Assembly: GCA_900455085.1 (NCBI GenBank)
Contig: UGTZ01000001.1
Location: 2,324,501-2,388,500 of the forward strand
Length of the DNA stretch: 64,000 nucleotides
Direction: 5' to 3'
Source: Providencia rettgeri
GTDB lineage: Bacteria; Pseudomonadota; Gammaproteobacteria; Enterobacterales; Enterobacteriaceae
Positions 36,724-45,377 of this stretch are shown here, in pieces. The position numbers were made by a program, and so were the translations under genes. Within the stretch, counting starts at the first letter, position 1, and the number at the start of each line of letters is the position of its first letter. The notes below the pieces were generated by a model. It searched no databases. It was given only the letters and a program-made list of their open reading frames with translations, and was not told the DNA's origin.

Positions 36724-37208
36724 AGGAAACCCGCTAACTCAATAAAAGTTATAACAAAAAATTCACATCATTTCTTTATATTTATTATGATACAGACTTT
36801 ATTCACTCTATAAAAGATATCACTAATGAATAATGCAAATATAAAATATAATTTCAATAAATTAAAATAATCTGGTTTTATAGCAATGAAGCAACATGCC
36901 TAACAAGAACAATAAACCACGCAAACCAACTTAATCAGAAGCGGACTACAAACACCTAGCAAGACAGTGATTAATGCCAGTATTTATTCATAACAAAGAA
37001 TTTGACACCACAAAAACAAATGAAATAGTAATAGTGATTTGAGTGAGGTTTCACGTTATAACATAAATGTCGGTGCTATTTAAAAGTAACGTTGGATAAA
37101 AACTGTATAAAATTAAAACACCTCATTTAATAGCAAGCTAAGATTATTTTCTTTTAACATTTTATTAAAAAATATTGAGTTATTAATCATTATTATTTTA
37201 GGAATTCC
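36724..37208. other. intergenic region, no gene seen
   Basis: 485 very AT-rich bases between divergent leuE and an AraC gene. No coding frame, RNA gene or long repeat was recognised. A slightly GC-richer patch at 36890-36985 was not identified. AGGA at 37201-37204 is the ribosome-binding site of the AraC gene. Confidence 0.4.
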
Positions 37209-38063
37209 ATGGAAAGCGCTAACTATTTTCATCTAGAGGAACTCAACGGCCTTGAAATGATCAAAGCCCGTTATCATCAACAAAAATTTTCTCGCCATAG
37301 TCATGAAGGGTTTTGCATTGGTGTTATCGAAGAAGGCGCACAACAATTTTTCCGTACTGGCGAAAACCACTACGCGCCTAAAGGGGATATAATTTTAGTT
37401 AATGCCGATGAAATTCACACTGGCTCATCAGCAATGGAAAATGGCTGGTCTTATCAGGCTATTTACCCTACTCCAGAACTTTTTACCCAACTCACACTCG
37501 GTTTAACAACAGAGCACCAAGGGTTGGTACCCTGGTTTCCTATTGCAGTGATACAGGATGCAGGGCTTAGCGCCCAACTCCGCTTATTGTTTAATCTATT
37601 ACCTCAATCAGGTAATACCCTTTTCAAGGAAACCTTGTTGTTATCCTCTTTAAGTTGGCTAACCTTACGTTACAACCGCACTAAAATTGAATTAACAGAA
37701 ATAACACCCGCAAAGCAACGCATAGAACAAATTTGTGACTTGCTCATCAACACCTGCGGACAAGAACATTCATTAAGCCAATTAGCCGAAATATCAGGTT
37801 TTAGCCAATGGCACTTTCTACGACAGTTTAAATTGCATACAGGGATTACACCACACGCATTCTTAGTACAAGCCCGCTTACACAAGGCAAAAAAACTGTT
37901 ATTAGCAGGAAATACGCCTGCAGAAGTCTCAAACCAATGCGGTTTTTCCGACCAAAGTCATTTCACTCGACATTTTAAACAGGCCCTTGGAGTTACCCCT
38001 GGGAATTTTATTCGGCATCGGATCGGTGAAAAGAGCAATTTTATTCTATCTACTAATATTTAA
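37209..38063 (+). CDS. AraC-family regulator with cupin sensor domain, upstream of azlCD
   Basis: The 284-residue protein has an N-terminal cupin (KFSRHSHEGFCIGVIEEGAQ, GDIILVNADEIHTG) and a C-terminal AraC domain with two HTHs (HSLSQLAEISGFSQWHFLRQ and NTPAEVSNQCGFSDQSHFTR, then HFKQALGVTPGNF). It is 58 bases upstream of azlC in the same direction, an arrangement common for regulators of AzlCD-type exporters. It probably senses the exported compound or an amino acid. Confidence 0.85.
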   Translation: MESANYFHLEELNGLEMIKARYHQQKFSRHSHEGFCIGVIEEGAQQFFRTGENHYAPKGDIILVNADEIHTGSSAMENGWSYQAIYPTPELFTQLTLGLTTEHQGLVPWFPIAVIQDAGLSAQLRLLFNLLPQSGNTLFKETLLLSSLSWLTLRYNRTKIELTEITPAKQRIEQICDLLINTCGQEHSLSQLAEISGFSQWHFLRQFKLHTGITPHAFLVQARLHKAKKLLLAGNTPAEVSNQCGFSDQSHFTRHFKQALGVTPGNFIRHRIGEKSNFILSTNI

Positions 38064-38121
38064 TATCTTTAAAATCAATCAAATTATAAAAGTGTTCATA
38101 ATTACAACAAGGTTAGTTTAA

Positions 38122-38823
38122 ATGGCATCACAACAAAGTAACCAATGGCAAAAAGCGATGATGACAGGAGCTGCTCATACCGCTCCTCTTAATCTTGCTG
38201 TTATTCCATGGGGGGTATTAGCAGGTTCAATGGCGGTCGAAACAGGTCTCGATTTCTGGCAAAGTGTGGCGATGTCTGCGATGGTATTTGCAGGCGCAGC
38301 ACAGTTAGTTACTCTTGGATTACTTAACTCAGGTGCAGGCTATATCACGATTGTTATCTCTGTTTTTTTTATCACTTCTCAGCACTTACTTTATGGGTTG
38401 ACATTACGCCCTCAAGTTAAAGACTTTACAACACCCCAGCGCCTTAGTATCGGCTTTTTATTAACAGATGAATTATTTGCGATTAGCGCAGCTAAACGCC
38501 AAAGTTTAAGTTTTCCCTATCTCTTTGGTGCTGGGTTTAGTTTTTATATCGTTTGGTTAATCACCAGCCTTTGTGGGATTGCGATGGCCAATATTGTGGG
38601 CGATTTGAGTCGCTTACATCTCGATTTTTCTGTGGTTGCAACTTTGCTTGCGATCGTCGTTCCACTAACAAGAAAAATAAGTACGCTTTGTGGTGTTATT
38701 TTTTCACTCGTTGTCGCCATCGTACTTTCAATGTACTCCTTTAGTAGTGCTATTGTTATCGCTGGTGTGGGTGGGATGTTTGTATCGGTGGCCGTTTCAC
38801 GTTTATTGAAGGAGGAAAAATGA
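38122..38823 (+). CDS. azlC: AzlC-family branched-chain amino acid exporter, large subunit
   Basis: The 233-residue membrane protein has the AzlC/YgaZ signatures APLNLAVIPWGVLAGSMAVE, MSAMVFAGAAQLVTLGLL and FFITSQHLLYGLTLRP. With AzlD it exports branched-chain amino acids, including valine, or methionine. Its stop overlaps the azlD start (ATGA), so the two subunits are translationally coupled. Confidence 0.87.
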   Translation: MASQQSNQWQKAMMTGAAHTAPLNLAVIPWGVLAGSMAVETGLDFWQSVAMSAMVFAGAAQLVTLGLLNSGAGYITIVISVFFITSQHLLYGLTLRPQVKDFTTPQRLSIGFLLTDELFAISAAKRQSLSFPYLFGAGFSFYIVWLITSLCGIAMANIVGDLSRLHLDFSVVATLLAIVVPLTRKISTLCGVIFSLVVAIVLSMYSFSSAIVIAGVGGMFVSVAVSRLLKEEK

Positions 38824-39134
38824 TTTGGCTTTTAATTATTACCTTAACAGCAGTTGTTTTTACTCTACGTTATATTTTCCTAATACCACAGTTACCAATA
38901 CGTCTGCCCCTCGTGGTTCGTCAAGCACTAGGGTACTCAGCGCCTTGCTTGCTAACCGCAATTTGTGCCCCTGTTATCCTATTAGAAAACCATGGTCTAC
39001 GCTCCTTCCCAGATAATCCTTATTTATGGGGGGCGTTATTCTGTGTCGTTGTTGCCTCAGTATTGAAAAATATGCTGTTAACTGTCGGTCTTACTTTAGT
39101 ATTTTTCTATTCCCTTATTTATTTTATCGGTTAA
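38820..39134 (+). CDS. azlD: AzlD-family branched-chain amino acid exporter, small subunit
   Basis: The 104-residue protein with three to four hydrophobic helices follows azlC with a 4-base ATGA overlap and GGAGG upstream. The AzlD motif ALGYSAPCLLTAICAPVIL is visible near residues 37-55. It is the small partner of AzlC in the inner membrane. Confidence 0.87.
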   Translation: MIWLLIITLTAVVFTLRYIFLIPQLPIRLPLVVRQALGYSAPCLLTAICAPVILLENHGLRSFPDNPYLWGALFCVVVASVLKNMLLTVGLTLVFFYSLIYFIG

Positions 39135-39143
39135 CTTAATATT

Positions 39144-39180
39144 CAAGATAAAGCATCGTTCAACGCTTTGCTTTATCTTG
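39144..39180 (+). terminator. hairpin after azlCD
   Basis: A perfect 11-bp stem (CAAGATAAAGC / GCTTTATCTTG) with 15-nt loop begins 9 bases after the azlD stop. No T-run follows. Confidence 0.5.
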
Positions 39181-39325
39181 GTTAATCCCTCATAATATGG
39201 CCCTCTCAAAATATATTCCTTTTCAATTTCACCCTGTCATTGATTGTCATAGTGAATACTTTATTGGCCTTACTTACTCAATAAATAGCCAATTAACTTT
39301 TATGGATAATGGATAATACAATACC

Positions 39326-39793
39326 ATGCTTAATAATTATGTTTTACGTAGTGTTCGCTATATGTTGGATCTAAGCGATGCCCAAATGGTTAAAATCGTA
39401 AAACTCGCAGATTTGGCTGTTACAAAAGAAGAAATGATGACTTGGTTAAAAAAAGATAATGAGCCTGAATATGTTGAGTGCAATGACAATGTAATGGGGC
39501 ATTTTCTGAATGGTTTAATCTATCACCGCCGCGGTAAAGATGAAAATCATCCCGCACCTGACGTTGATAGCCGCCTTAATAACAATATTATGCTCAAAAA
39601 ATTACGCGTAGCTTTTGAATTAAAAGATACAGATATGATTGAAATCTATCAGCTTGTTGATTTTCGTGTATCCAAACCTGAGCTTAACGCTGTTTTTCGT
39701 AAACCAGGACATAAAAACTATCGCGAATGTGGGGACCAATTACTGCGTTACTTCCTAAAAGGCCTGACAATTCGTCTACGTGGTGATAAATAA
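39326..39793 (+). CDS. yehS: YehS family protein (DUF1456)
   Basis: The 155-residue protein consists of two repeats of the DUF1456 module: VLRSVRYMLDLSDAQMVKIV...GHFLNGLIYHRRGK and LKKLRVAFELKDTDMIEIYQ...LRYFLKGLTIRLRGDK. It matches E. coli YehS along its length. The biochemical role is not established. It is monocistronic. Confidence 0.88.
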   Translation: MLNNYVLRSVRYMLDLSDAQMVKIVKLADLAVTKEEMMTWLKKDNEPEYVECNDNVMGHFLNGLIYHRRGKDENHPAPDVDSRLNNNIMLKKLRVAFELKDTDMIEIYQLVDFRVSKPELNAVFRKPGHKNYRECGDQLLRYFLKGLTIRLRGDK

Positions 39794-39826
39794 CTATTTC
39801 CTCTGTTTGTTTTTTGTTCATTAATT

Positions 39827-39872
39827 TTGCATTTTTCTGACATTTGTCTATAATGAAAATGACAAATGTCAG
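39827..39872 (+). promoter_or_regulatory. promoter and palindromic operator of the Res-Xre toxin-antitoxin locus
   Basis: TTGCAT (39827-39832), a 16-base spacer and a consensus TATAAT (39849-39854) form a promoter. A perfect inverted repeat, CTGACATTTGTC at 39837-39848 and GACAAATGTCAG at 39861-39872, brackets the -10 box and runs into the AGGAGG ribosome-binding site. This is the expected layout for autorepression by the Xre antitoxin or its complex. Confidence 0.75.
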
Positions 39873-39881
39873 GAGGTTCAA

Positions 39882-40343
39882 ATGAGAAACTATATCCCCA
39901 CAACCCCACTTCAACCGACTGCTTCATCTTTTAAACCACTATGGCGCCATGTAGGGTTACCTGCCGAACGTGGTATTGAATTGACCCACTTCTTACGCCA
40001 AGGGCTGTCTGTCTCTGTTTTAGACAATATCCAAGAATGGTCAGGAATGAGTAAAACTGAATTATTACGGATATCCGGCATTAATGAACGCAATATTGCT
40101 CGTCGCAAAAATGCAGGCCAACCCCTCAATGCTGATGAAAGCGAACGAATTGCTCGTCTAGTACGCGTATTCGATGCGGCAGTGCGTTTATTTAATGGAG
40201 ATAAACATGCAGCAGGTGATTGGCTTAATCACCCCGTTAAAGGGTTAGGCCATTTACGCCCTATTGAGCTTATTGCGACAGAAAGTGGAGCCATTGAGGT
40301 GATTGATTTGATTGGCCGCATTGAGCATGGTGTGTTTTCATGA
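39882..40343 (+). CDS. Xre/MbcA/ParS-type antitoxin of a Res-Xre system
   Basis: The 153-residue protein has an N-terminal Xre-like helix-turn-helix (LDNIQEWSGMSKTELLRISG, NERNIARRKNAGQPLNADES) and the C-terminal DUF2384 toxin-binding domain (FDAAVRLFNGDKHAAGDWLN, HPVKGLGHLRPIEL). Such antitoxins cap and inhibit RES-domain toxins. Its stop codon overlaps the toxin start (ATGA at 40340). A consensus promoter with palindrome lies upstream. Confidence 0.88.
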   Translation: MRNYIPTTPLQPTASSFKPLWRHVGLPAERGIELTHFLRQGLSVSVLDNIQEWSGMSKTELLRISGINERNIARRKNAGQPLNADESERIARLVRVFDAAVRLFNGDKHAAGDWLNHPVKGLGHLRPIELIATESGAIEVIDLIGRIEHGVFS

Positions 40344-40799
40344 TTTTGTATCGATTGGTTAAATCCAGTTTTATTCACGATGCATGGTCTGGTCAAGGAG
40401 CCATGCTCTACGGTGGGCGTTGGAATCATAAAGGAACTCCCTCTGTTTATACTTCAACCAGTATTTCATTAGCCACCCTTGAAATACTCGTTCACATCAA
40501 TCAAGACTTACTATTAAACCAGTTCAGTTTGCTATCCATCGATATCAATGATAGGTACGTGATGAAATTGTCGTTAGACCACCTTCCAACAGATTGGCAG
40601 CAAGACCCAGCGCCAACTTCTACCATGGATATTGGTACTACATGGCTAAATAACCAAGATAGCTTAGTATTATTAATTCCCTCTTGCATTATTCCCTACG
40701 AATACAATGCAATTATTAACCCGTTGCACCCGCAATTTCAAAAAAGCCTTACATACCGTTAAACCGCTGGATTTTAGTGTTGACCCACGCTTAGCATAG
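40340..40799 (+). pseudogene. RES-domain toxin (NAD+-depleting), C-terminus frameshifted
   Basis: The visible frame (40340-40762, 140 residues) is a RES domain with the conserved residues Arg27 in YGGRWNHKG, Tyr37 in VYTSTS and Glu48 in LATLEILVHI, proposed to bind and degrade NAD+. It ends NPLHPQFQKSLTYR. Removing one A from the A6 run 40740-40745 gives NPLHPQFQKALHTVKPLDF...DPRLA ending at 40799, the usual family end. So the last ~20 residues are lost in this sequence. Whether toxicity survives is unknown; the F-x-x-DPRL end is conserved in the family. Confidence 0.85.
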
Positions 40800-41690
40800 T
40801 TAAATATTTGCTAACAAATACTGTAAAAAAGTGTCTATCTTTGGTGATAATGCACTACGGCTCGCATAAACCGCGCGCAGCTCTATTGGGGCTGGTGATA
40901 CTCCATCGAATTCTATTTGCACTAATTTATTCTGTGTAATCTGTTCGGCACACGCTTCTAATGCCAGAATAGCATAACCAACGCCGTTCATTGCGGCAGC
41001 GTGAGCTAGAATGCCACTATTTACTCGATAATTACTGTTAATTATCACTTTTTGCTGTAAACCCTCTGAATCAATAAATATCCATGGTTGCCCCTGCAAT
41101 GCACTCAAGCTTGAAATACACGGCATATTAGCTAAGTCCTTAAATAAACATGGTTTTCCTACTTGTTCAATTAATTGGGGAGCGGCAACTACAACACTTT
41201 GCCATGATTTGATTAAACGTGAGTGATAGCTACTGTCCTCAAGGTGACCGCGATGAAATGTGAGTAATAAATCAATATCATCACTAATAACATCTTGAGG
41301 CATTAATTGTGTATCACAGTGAATATTTAATTGTGGGTGTAATAATGCAAACTTCGCTAATAAATCCGCGAATAATAGACTACCAAATTCACTGGGGATA
41401 GTTAGCCGTAACGTTCCAGTAAGTTGTTGTGGATGACAAATTTGCACCACAACCTGCTCTAATTCACTAACTAACCTTTGGCTTTGCTCAAATAAAATAT
41501 TTCCTGTTTCAGTTAGCCGCATTTGCCGGGTTGTACGTTCAATTAACTGGCTGTTAAGTTGTTGTTCCAACTGTTTAATATAACGGCTTACATTCGATGT
41601 TGGCATTGAAAGTAATTTTGCCGCATTGACAAAATTTCCTTGTGTCGCAACGGCAATAAATACTTTCAATAAATTCAGGTCAACAGCCAT
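40800..41690 (-). CDS. LysR-family transcriptional regulator
   Basis: A 296-residue LTTR with HTH LLKVFIAVATQGNFVNAAKL then MPTSNVSRYIKQLEQQLNSQ and effector domain of the PBP2 type, near the DmlR/CrgA branch. It is downstream of and co-oriented with an accA copy (45 bases apart), and convergent with the RES toxin, whose repaired stop directly abuts its own stop. Targets are unknown. Confidence 0.82.
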   Translation of the reverse strand: MAVDLNLLKVFIAVATQGNFVNAAKLLSMPTSNVSRYIKQLEQQLNSQLIERTTRQMRLTETGNILFEQSQRLVSELEQVVVQICHPQQLTGTLRLTIPSEFGSLLFADLLAKFALLHPQLNIHCDTQLMPQDVISDDIDLLLTFHRGHLEDSSYHSRLIKSWQSVVVAAPQLIEQVGKPCLFKDLANMPCISSLSALQGQPWIFIDSEGLQQKVIINSNYRVNSGILAHAAAMNGVGYAILALEACAEQITQNKLVQIEFDGVSPAPIELRAVYASRSALSPKIDTFLQYLLANI

Positions 41691-41735
41691 TTCTAATCCC
41701 TACAGTTCACTCTCTATTAATCTGAACTAATAGCA

Positions 41736-42695
41736 TTAGCAGTATCCAAAATCCATTATTTTTTGATACCGCTCTGCCAGCAATACTTCCATGTCTAATT
41801 GAATTAACTCATTTAAATCAGTGAGTAATTGTTGTTTTAATTGTTCTGCAGCTAACTGATAGTCACAGTGAGCTCCACCCAAAGGCTCTGAAATAATGGT
41901 ATCGATAATGCCTAGTTCTTTTAACCGTGGAGCGGTCATTCCCATCACTTCCGCTGCAATTTGTGCCTTTTGAGAGTCTTTCCATAAAATAGAAGCACAA
42001 CCTTCCGGAGATATCGCTGCATAAGTACTGTATTCCAACATATTAATACGATCCCCCACACCAATGCCTAACGCACCACCAGAACAACCTTCGCCTGTAA
42101 TGACACAAATAATGGGCGTTTTTAAGCGCGACATTTCCATAATATTGCGTGCAATGGCTTCTGCTTGTCCGCGCTCTTCAGCGCCAACGCCAGGATACGC
42201 TCCCGCAGAATCAATAAATACCAATACAGGTAAGTGGAAACGTTCCGCCATTTTCATTAAACGGAGTGCTTTACGGTAGCCTTCTGGCGACGGCATACCA
42301 AAATTACGTATAACTTTTTCTTTTGTTGTACGCCCTTTTTGTTGCCCCAGTACCATAACCGGCCTGCCATCCAAACGAGCAAGCCCCCCCACCAGCGCCT
42401 TATCATCAGCAAAAGCACGGTCACCGGCTAATTCTTGAAATTCAGTAAATATTAATGGAATATAATCAAGAGGATAAGGCCTTAATGGATGCCTAGCTAA
42501 TTGAACAATTTCCCATGCCCCAAGAGATGCAAATATCGTTTTCGTCAGCGAGTGACTCTTTTTTTTCAAGAGCTGGATTTCTTCCTCTAATTGAATTTCT
42601 GAAGGGTGCCCTTTCTGTTTGAAGGCAATAAGCGCTTCAATTTTGTCATTGAGTTCAACAATGGGTTTCTCAAATGCAAGAAAATGGTTAGTCAT
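41736..42695 (-). CDS. accA: acetyl-CoA carboxylase carboxyltransferase subunit alpha, probably a second copy
   Basis: The 319-residue protein matches E. coli AccA over its full length: ELAGDRAFADDKALVGGLAR, FGMPSPEGYRKALRLM, GAYPGVGAEERGQAEAIARN, GEGCSGGALGIGVGD, STYAAISPEGCASILWK. AccA pairs with AccD to move CO2 from biotin to acetyl-CoA. The chromosomal accA of enterobacteria normally follows dnaE; here it sits between a LysR gene and MerR/GNAT genes, and several conserved positions differ (FIDSAGAYPG instead of FIDTPGAYPG, GEGCSGG instead of GEGGSGG). This suggests an accessory paralogue. AGGA precedes the ATG. Confidence 0.88.
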   Translation of the reverse strand: MTNHFLAFEKPIVELNDKIEALIAFKQKGHPSEIQLEEEIQLLKKKSHSLTKTIFASLGAWEIVQLARHPLRPYPLDYIPLIFTEFQELAGDRAFADDKALVGGLARLDGRPVMVLGQQKGRTTKEKVIRNFGMPSPEGYRKALRLMKMAERFHLPVLVFIDSAGAYPGVGAEERGQAEAIARNIMEMSRLKTPIICVITGEGCSGGALGIGVGDRINMLEYSTYAAISPEGCASILWKDSQKAQIAAEVMGMTAPRLKELGIIDTIISEPLGGAHCDYQLAAEQLKQQLLTDLNELIQLDMEVLLAERYQKIMDFGYC

Positions 42696-42800
42696 ATCGT
42701 TCCTAAAATGGTAACTGCAATCTTAGGAGTGTAACCAGAGAATCAATCCCATTCCATGCCTGAAAGTAGGATTGATTATTACCAAAAGTGGGATAGTTAT

Positions 42801-43223
42801 TTAGCGTTGATTTTTCTTCAATTGATTTAATTTTAAACTATTTTCCATGATTTTTTGAAAATTAGGGCATAAAAAGTGATTTTTTTCAGGGCAATTCGCA
42901 ATGTGTAAAATACCTTTTTTTAATGCAGATAACCCCTGTATGGTTTGCTCAATCTCCTCGGTTTTTTCGAGTAAGCTCGCACGTTCAATATTAGGGCCAT
43001 CCTTATGATTGAGCATGGTAGCAATTTCGTCGAGTGAAAATTTAGCTTCCTGCCCTAATGCAATTAAAGATAAGCGGGTCATAACATCTTTCCCATGATA
43101 AACCCGTTTTAACCCCTTGCGGCCTATCGGTTTAATCAAACCTCTTTCTTCATAATAACGTAAGGTTGATGCCGCTAAACCTGATAATTGGCTAACTTGA
43201 GAAATATCTAGTTCATCATGCAT
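42801..43223 (-). CDS. MerR-family transcriptional regulator
   Basis: The MerR HTH is at the N-terminus (DISQVSQLSGLAASTLRYYE, then ERGLIKPIGRKGLKRVY) followed by the dimerisation coiled coil (ERASLLEKTEEIEQTIQGL). Two late cysteines (NCPEKNHFLCPNF) could bind a metal or react with oxidants. The frame opens with GTG at 43250; the ATG at 43223 gives a normal family start, but neither has a strong ribosome-binding site. It follows a GNAT gene on the same strand. Confidence 0.78.
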   Translation of the reverse strand: MHDELDISQVSQLSGLAASTLRYYEERGLIKPIGRKGLKRVYHGKDVMTRLSLIALGQEAKFSLDEIATMLNHKDGPNIERASLLEKTEEIEQTIQGLSALKKGILHIANCPEKNHFLCPNFQKIMENSLKLNQLKKNQR

Positions 43224-43253
43224 GAGATAATAACCCGCTCTAACATTCACAAC

Positions 43254-43781
43254 TCAAGCTAATTGTTGCCGTAATAGTACCGTGATCGTGCCATTCATAA
43301 ATATCTCACGGTCAACTACGTAACCCAATTTTTCAGCCACGCGTAAAGATGCTAAATTCCTCGGCTCAATAAAACAAATAGATTGCCGAAACTTATTTTC
43401 TTTTATTAGCCAAGACAATGCAGCCTGCATCGCTTCTGTTGCATAACCTTTTCCTTGATATTCAGGTGCAATGACCCAGCCCGCTTCCGGAATGCCTTTA
43501 ACTTGCGGCTCGACCATACGATGAAAATCTGCAAACCCCAAATCACCAATATATTGGCCACTCACTTTTTCGCGGACAGCCCAATAACCAAAGCCTAATA
43601 ATGGCCATAAGCCACCATAAGCTAACATTCTCATCCATGACTCGCGCTCGCTAGATGGCATACCGCCAATGTAGCGAACCATCGACTCGGTCGCCCATAA
43701 CTTCGCAAGTGCAGGAAAATCACTCACTTGGTGTTTATTTAATATTAATCTGTCTGTCTCAAGTTCAGGTATTACAGACAT
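43254..43781 (-). CDS. GNAT N-acetyltransferase, RimJ/RimL-like
   Basis: The 175-residue protein starts with MSVIPELETDRLILNKHQVS and has AGWVIAPEYQGKGYATEAMQ (acetyl-CoA loop) and ENLASLRVAEKLGY-like end (EPRNLASLRVAEKLGYVVD). AAGGAG lies 10 bases before the ATG at 43781, making it better than the in-frame ATGs at 43790 and 43820. The gene starts 17 bases after the amn stop, so it is probably co-transcribed with amn. Confidence 0.83.
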   Translation of the reverse strand: MSVIPELETDRLILNKHQVSDFPALAKLWATESMVRYIGGMPSSERESWMRMLAYGGLWPLLGFGYWAVREKVSGQYIGDLGFADFHRMVEPQVKGIPEAGWVIAPEYQGKGYATEAMQAALSWLIKENKFRQSICFIEPRNLASLRVAEKLGYVVDREIFMNGTITVLLRQQLA

Positions 43782-43797
43782 TGATTGCATCTCCTTG

Positions 43798-45306
43798 CTA
43801 TCTAAATGGGGGTTCATCAAACGTTCTTAATTTCCTTGAATGTAATTTATCCCCTTCTTGCCTCAATAAATCAATAGCACGAATACCTATTTGTAAGTGT
43901 TCAGAAATTGCACCTTCATAGAAACTGTTTGCTTGGCCCGGTAATTTAATCTCACCATGCAAAGGTTTATCCGAAACACATAAAAGCGTACCGTAGGGAA
44001 CCCTGAAACGATAACCTTGTGCTGCGATTGTTGCACTTTCCATATCCACTGCAACAGCGCGACTTAAACTAAAGCGGCGAGCCGTTGCAAAAAAGCGTAA
44101 TTCCCAGTTTCTATCATCTGTTGTAACAACGGTTCCTGTTCGTAGCCGTTGCTTTACCAACTCCCCAGGCATATTACTAACTTGTTTCGTTGCGTCATAC
44201 AGCGCGCGTTGGACTTCTGCAATACTTGGAATAGGAATATCTGGCGGTAATACATCATCAAGAATATGGTCATCACGCAAATAAGCATGTGCCAAAACAT
44301 AATCACCAATTTTTTGGCTTTCTCTTAATCCACCACAATGGCCTATCATCAACCAAGCATGTGGTCGTAAAACCGCTAAATGGTCGCAAATATTCTTTGC
44401 ATTTGAAGGCCCAACACCGATATTCACTAAAGTAATCCCTGCACCATCCCTAGCGATTAGATGATATGCAGGCATTTGAAATTTTTTCCATGTTAAATCA
44501 GAAGTGGCAATTTGCGGGTCTGCATTTTCAGCGGTTAAATAATTATGCCCTACACAAGATAATGCAATATAACGACTTTCAGGATCTCGTACCTGTTCAC
44601 ATGCCCAATTCACGAACTCATCAACATAACGGTTATAATTGGTGAACAAAATATACGGTTGAACATGCTCAGGTGGGGTTCCGGTATAATGTTTCAAACG
44701 TGCTAATGAAAAATCCACACGTAATGCATCAAAATGGGACAGTGGCATTTCATCTGTAGCAGAATACAAACCATCGGTAATATCATCACTAATGTGAGAT
44801 AAATCGGTTATAGGAAAATATGCAGCTAAATTACTGCTCATACTCCTATCCAACACTAAGTCTGACCCATCAATGACAAAAGGATAAGGAATTTCAATTT
44901 TTGAAGGGCGAACAGCAAAAGTAACATCATAATCCTGTTGCAAAATAGACAGCTGTTCAACTAAATAGGCACGGAATAAATCTGGCTGCGTCACCGTAAT
45001 GGTGTAATCGCCTCGTTTAACAAAGCGAGCATAAGCACGTGTTTTTTCACAATGATCGATTTTTCCTTCCCATGTTACACATAGCTCGGGGTAAGCGAAT
45101 AACCCATTTTCCCTTTCTGTAATATCTGGTATGCGGCCTTCTTTTACATAAATAGCGATAGCGTCCCTTAATGAGTCTATCGCATTGCTATATAACAACG
45201 AAAGTTTATCCAAAACATCTTCAATAGATAAGTTTTCATATTTCTGGCATTTTTCCAAAGACACACACAACTCCTTATCATCAGATAAAATCATCTCCGA
45301 TAACAT
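43798..45306 (-). CDS. amn: AMP nucleosidase
   Basis: The ~500-residue protein matches E. coli Amn: an N-terminal AMP-nucleosidase-specific domain (RGDYTITVTQPDLFRAYLVE) and a C-terminal nucleoside phosphorylase-like domain (LVNIGVGPSNAKNICDHLAV, LMIGHCGGLRESQKIGDYVL, VAVDMESATIAAQGYRFRVP). It splits AMP into adenine and ribose-5-phosphate in the cytoplasm, controlling the AMP pool. The start is uncertain: ATG 45306 or 45294; the latter has GGAG directly in front. A GNAT gene follows on the same strand. Confidence 0.92.
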   Translation of the reverse strand: MLSEMILSDDKELCVSLEKCQKYENLSIEDVLDKLSLLYSNAIDSLRDAIAIYVKEGRIPDITERENGLFAYPELCVTWEGKIDHCEKTRAYARFVKRGDYTITVTQPDLFRAYLVEQLSILQQDYDVTFAVRPSKIEIPYPFVIDGSDLVLDRSMSSNLAAYFPITDLSHISDDITDGLYSATDEMPLSHFDALRVDFSLARLKHYTGTPPEHVQPYILFTNYNRYVDEFVNWACEQVRDPESRYIALSCVGHNYLTAENADPQIATSDLTWKKFQMPAYHLIARDGAGITLVNIGVGPSNAKNICDHLAVLRPHAWLMIGHCGGLRESQKIGDYVLAHAYLRDDHILDDVLPPDIPIPSIAEVQRALYDATKQVSNMPGELVKQRLRTGTVVTTDDRNWELRFFATARRFSLSRAVAVDMESATIAAQGYRFRVPYGTLLCVSDKPLHGEIKLPGQANSFYEGAISEHLQIGIRAIDLLRQEGDKLHSRKLRTFDEPPFR

Positions 45307-45377
45307 AGAGTATCAGTGTGATAGTTGCAAAATATATCGAGACTAATGTGCTTATCCCACAATTAATATATTCACAA

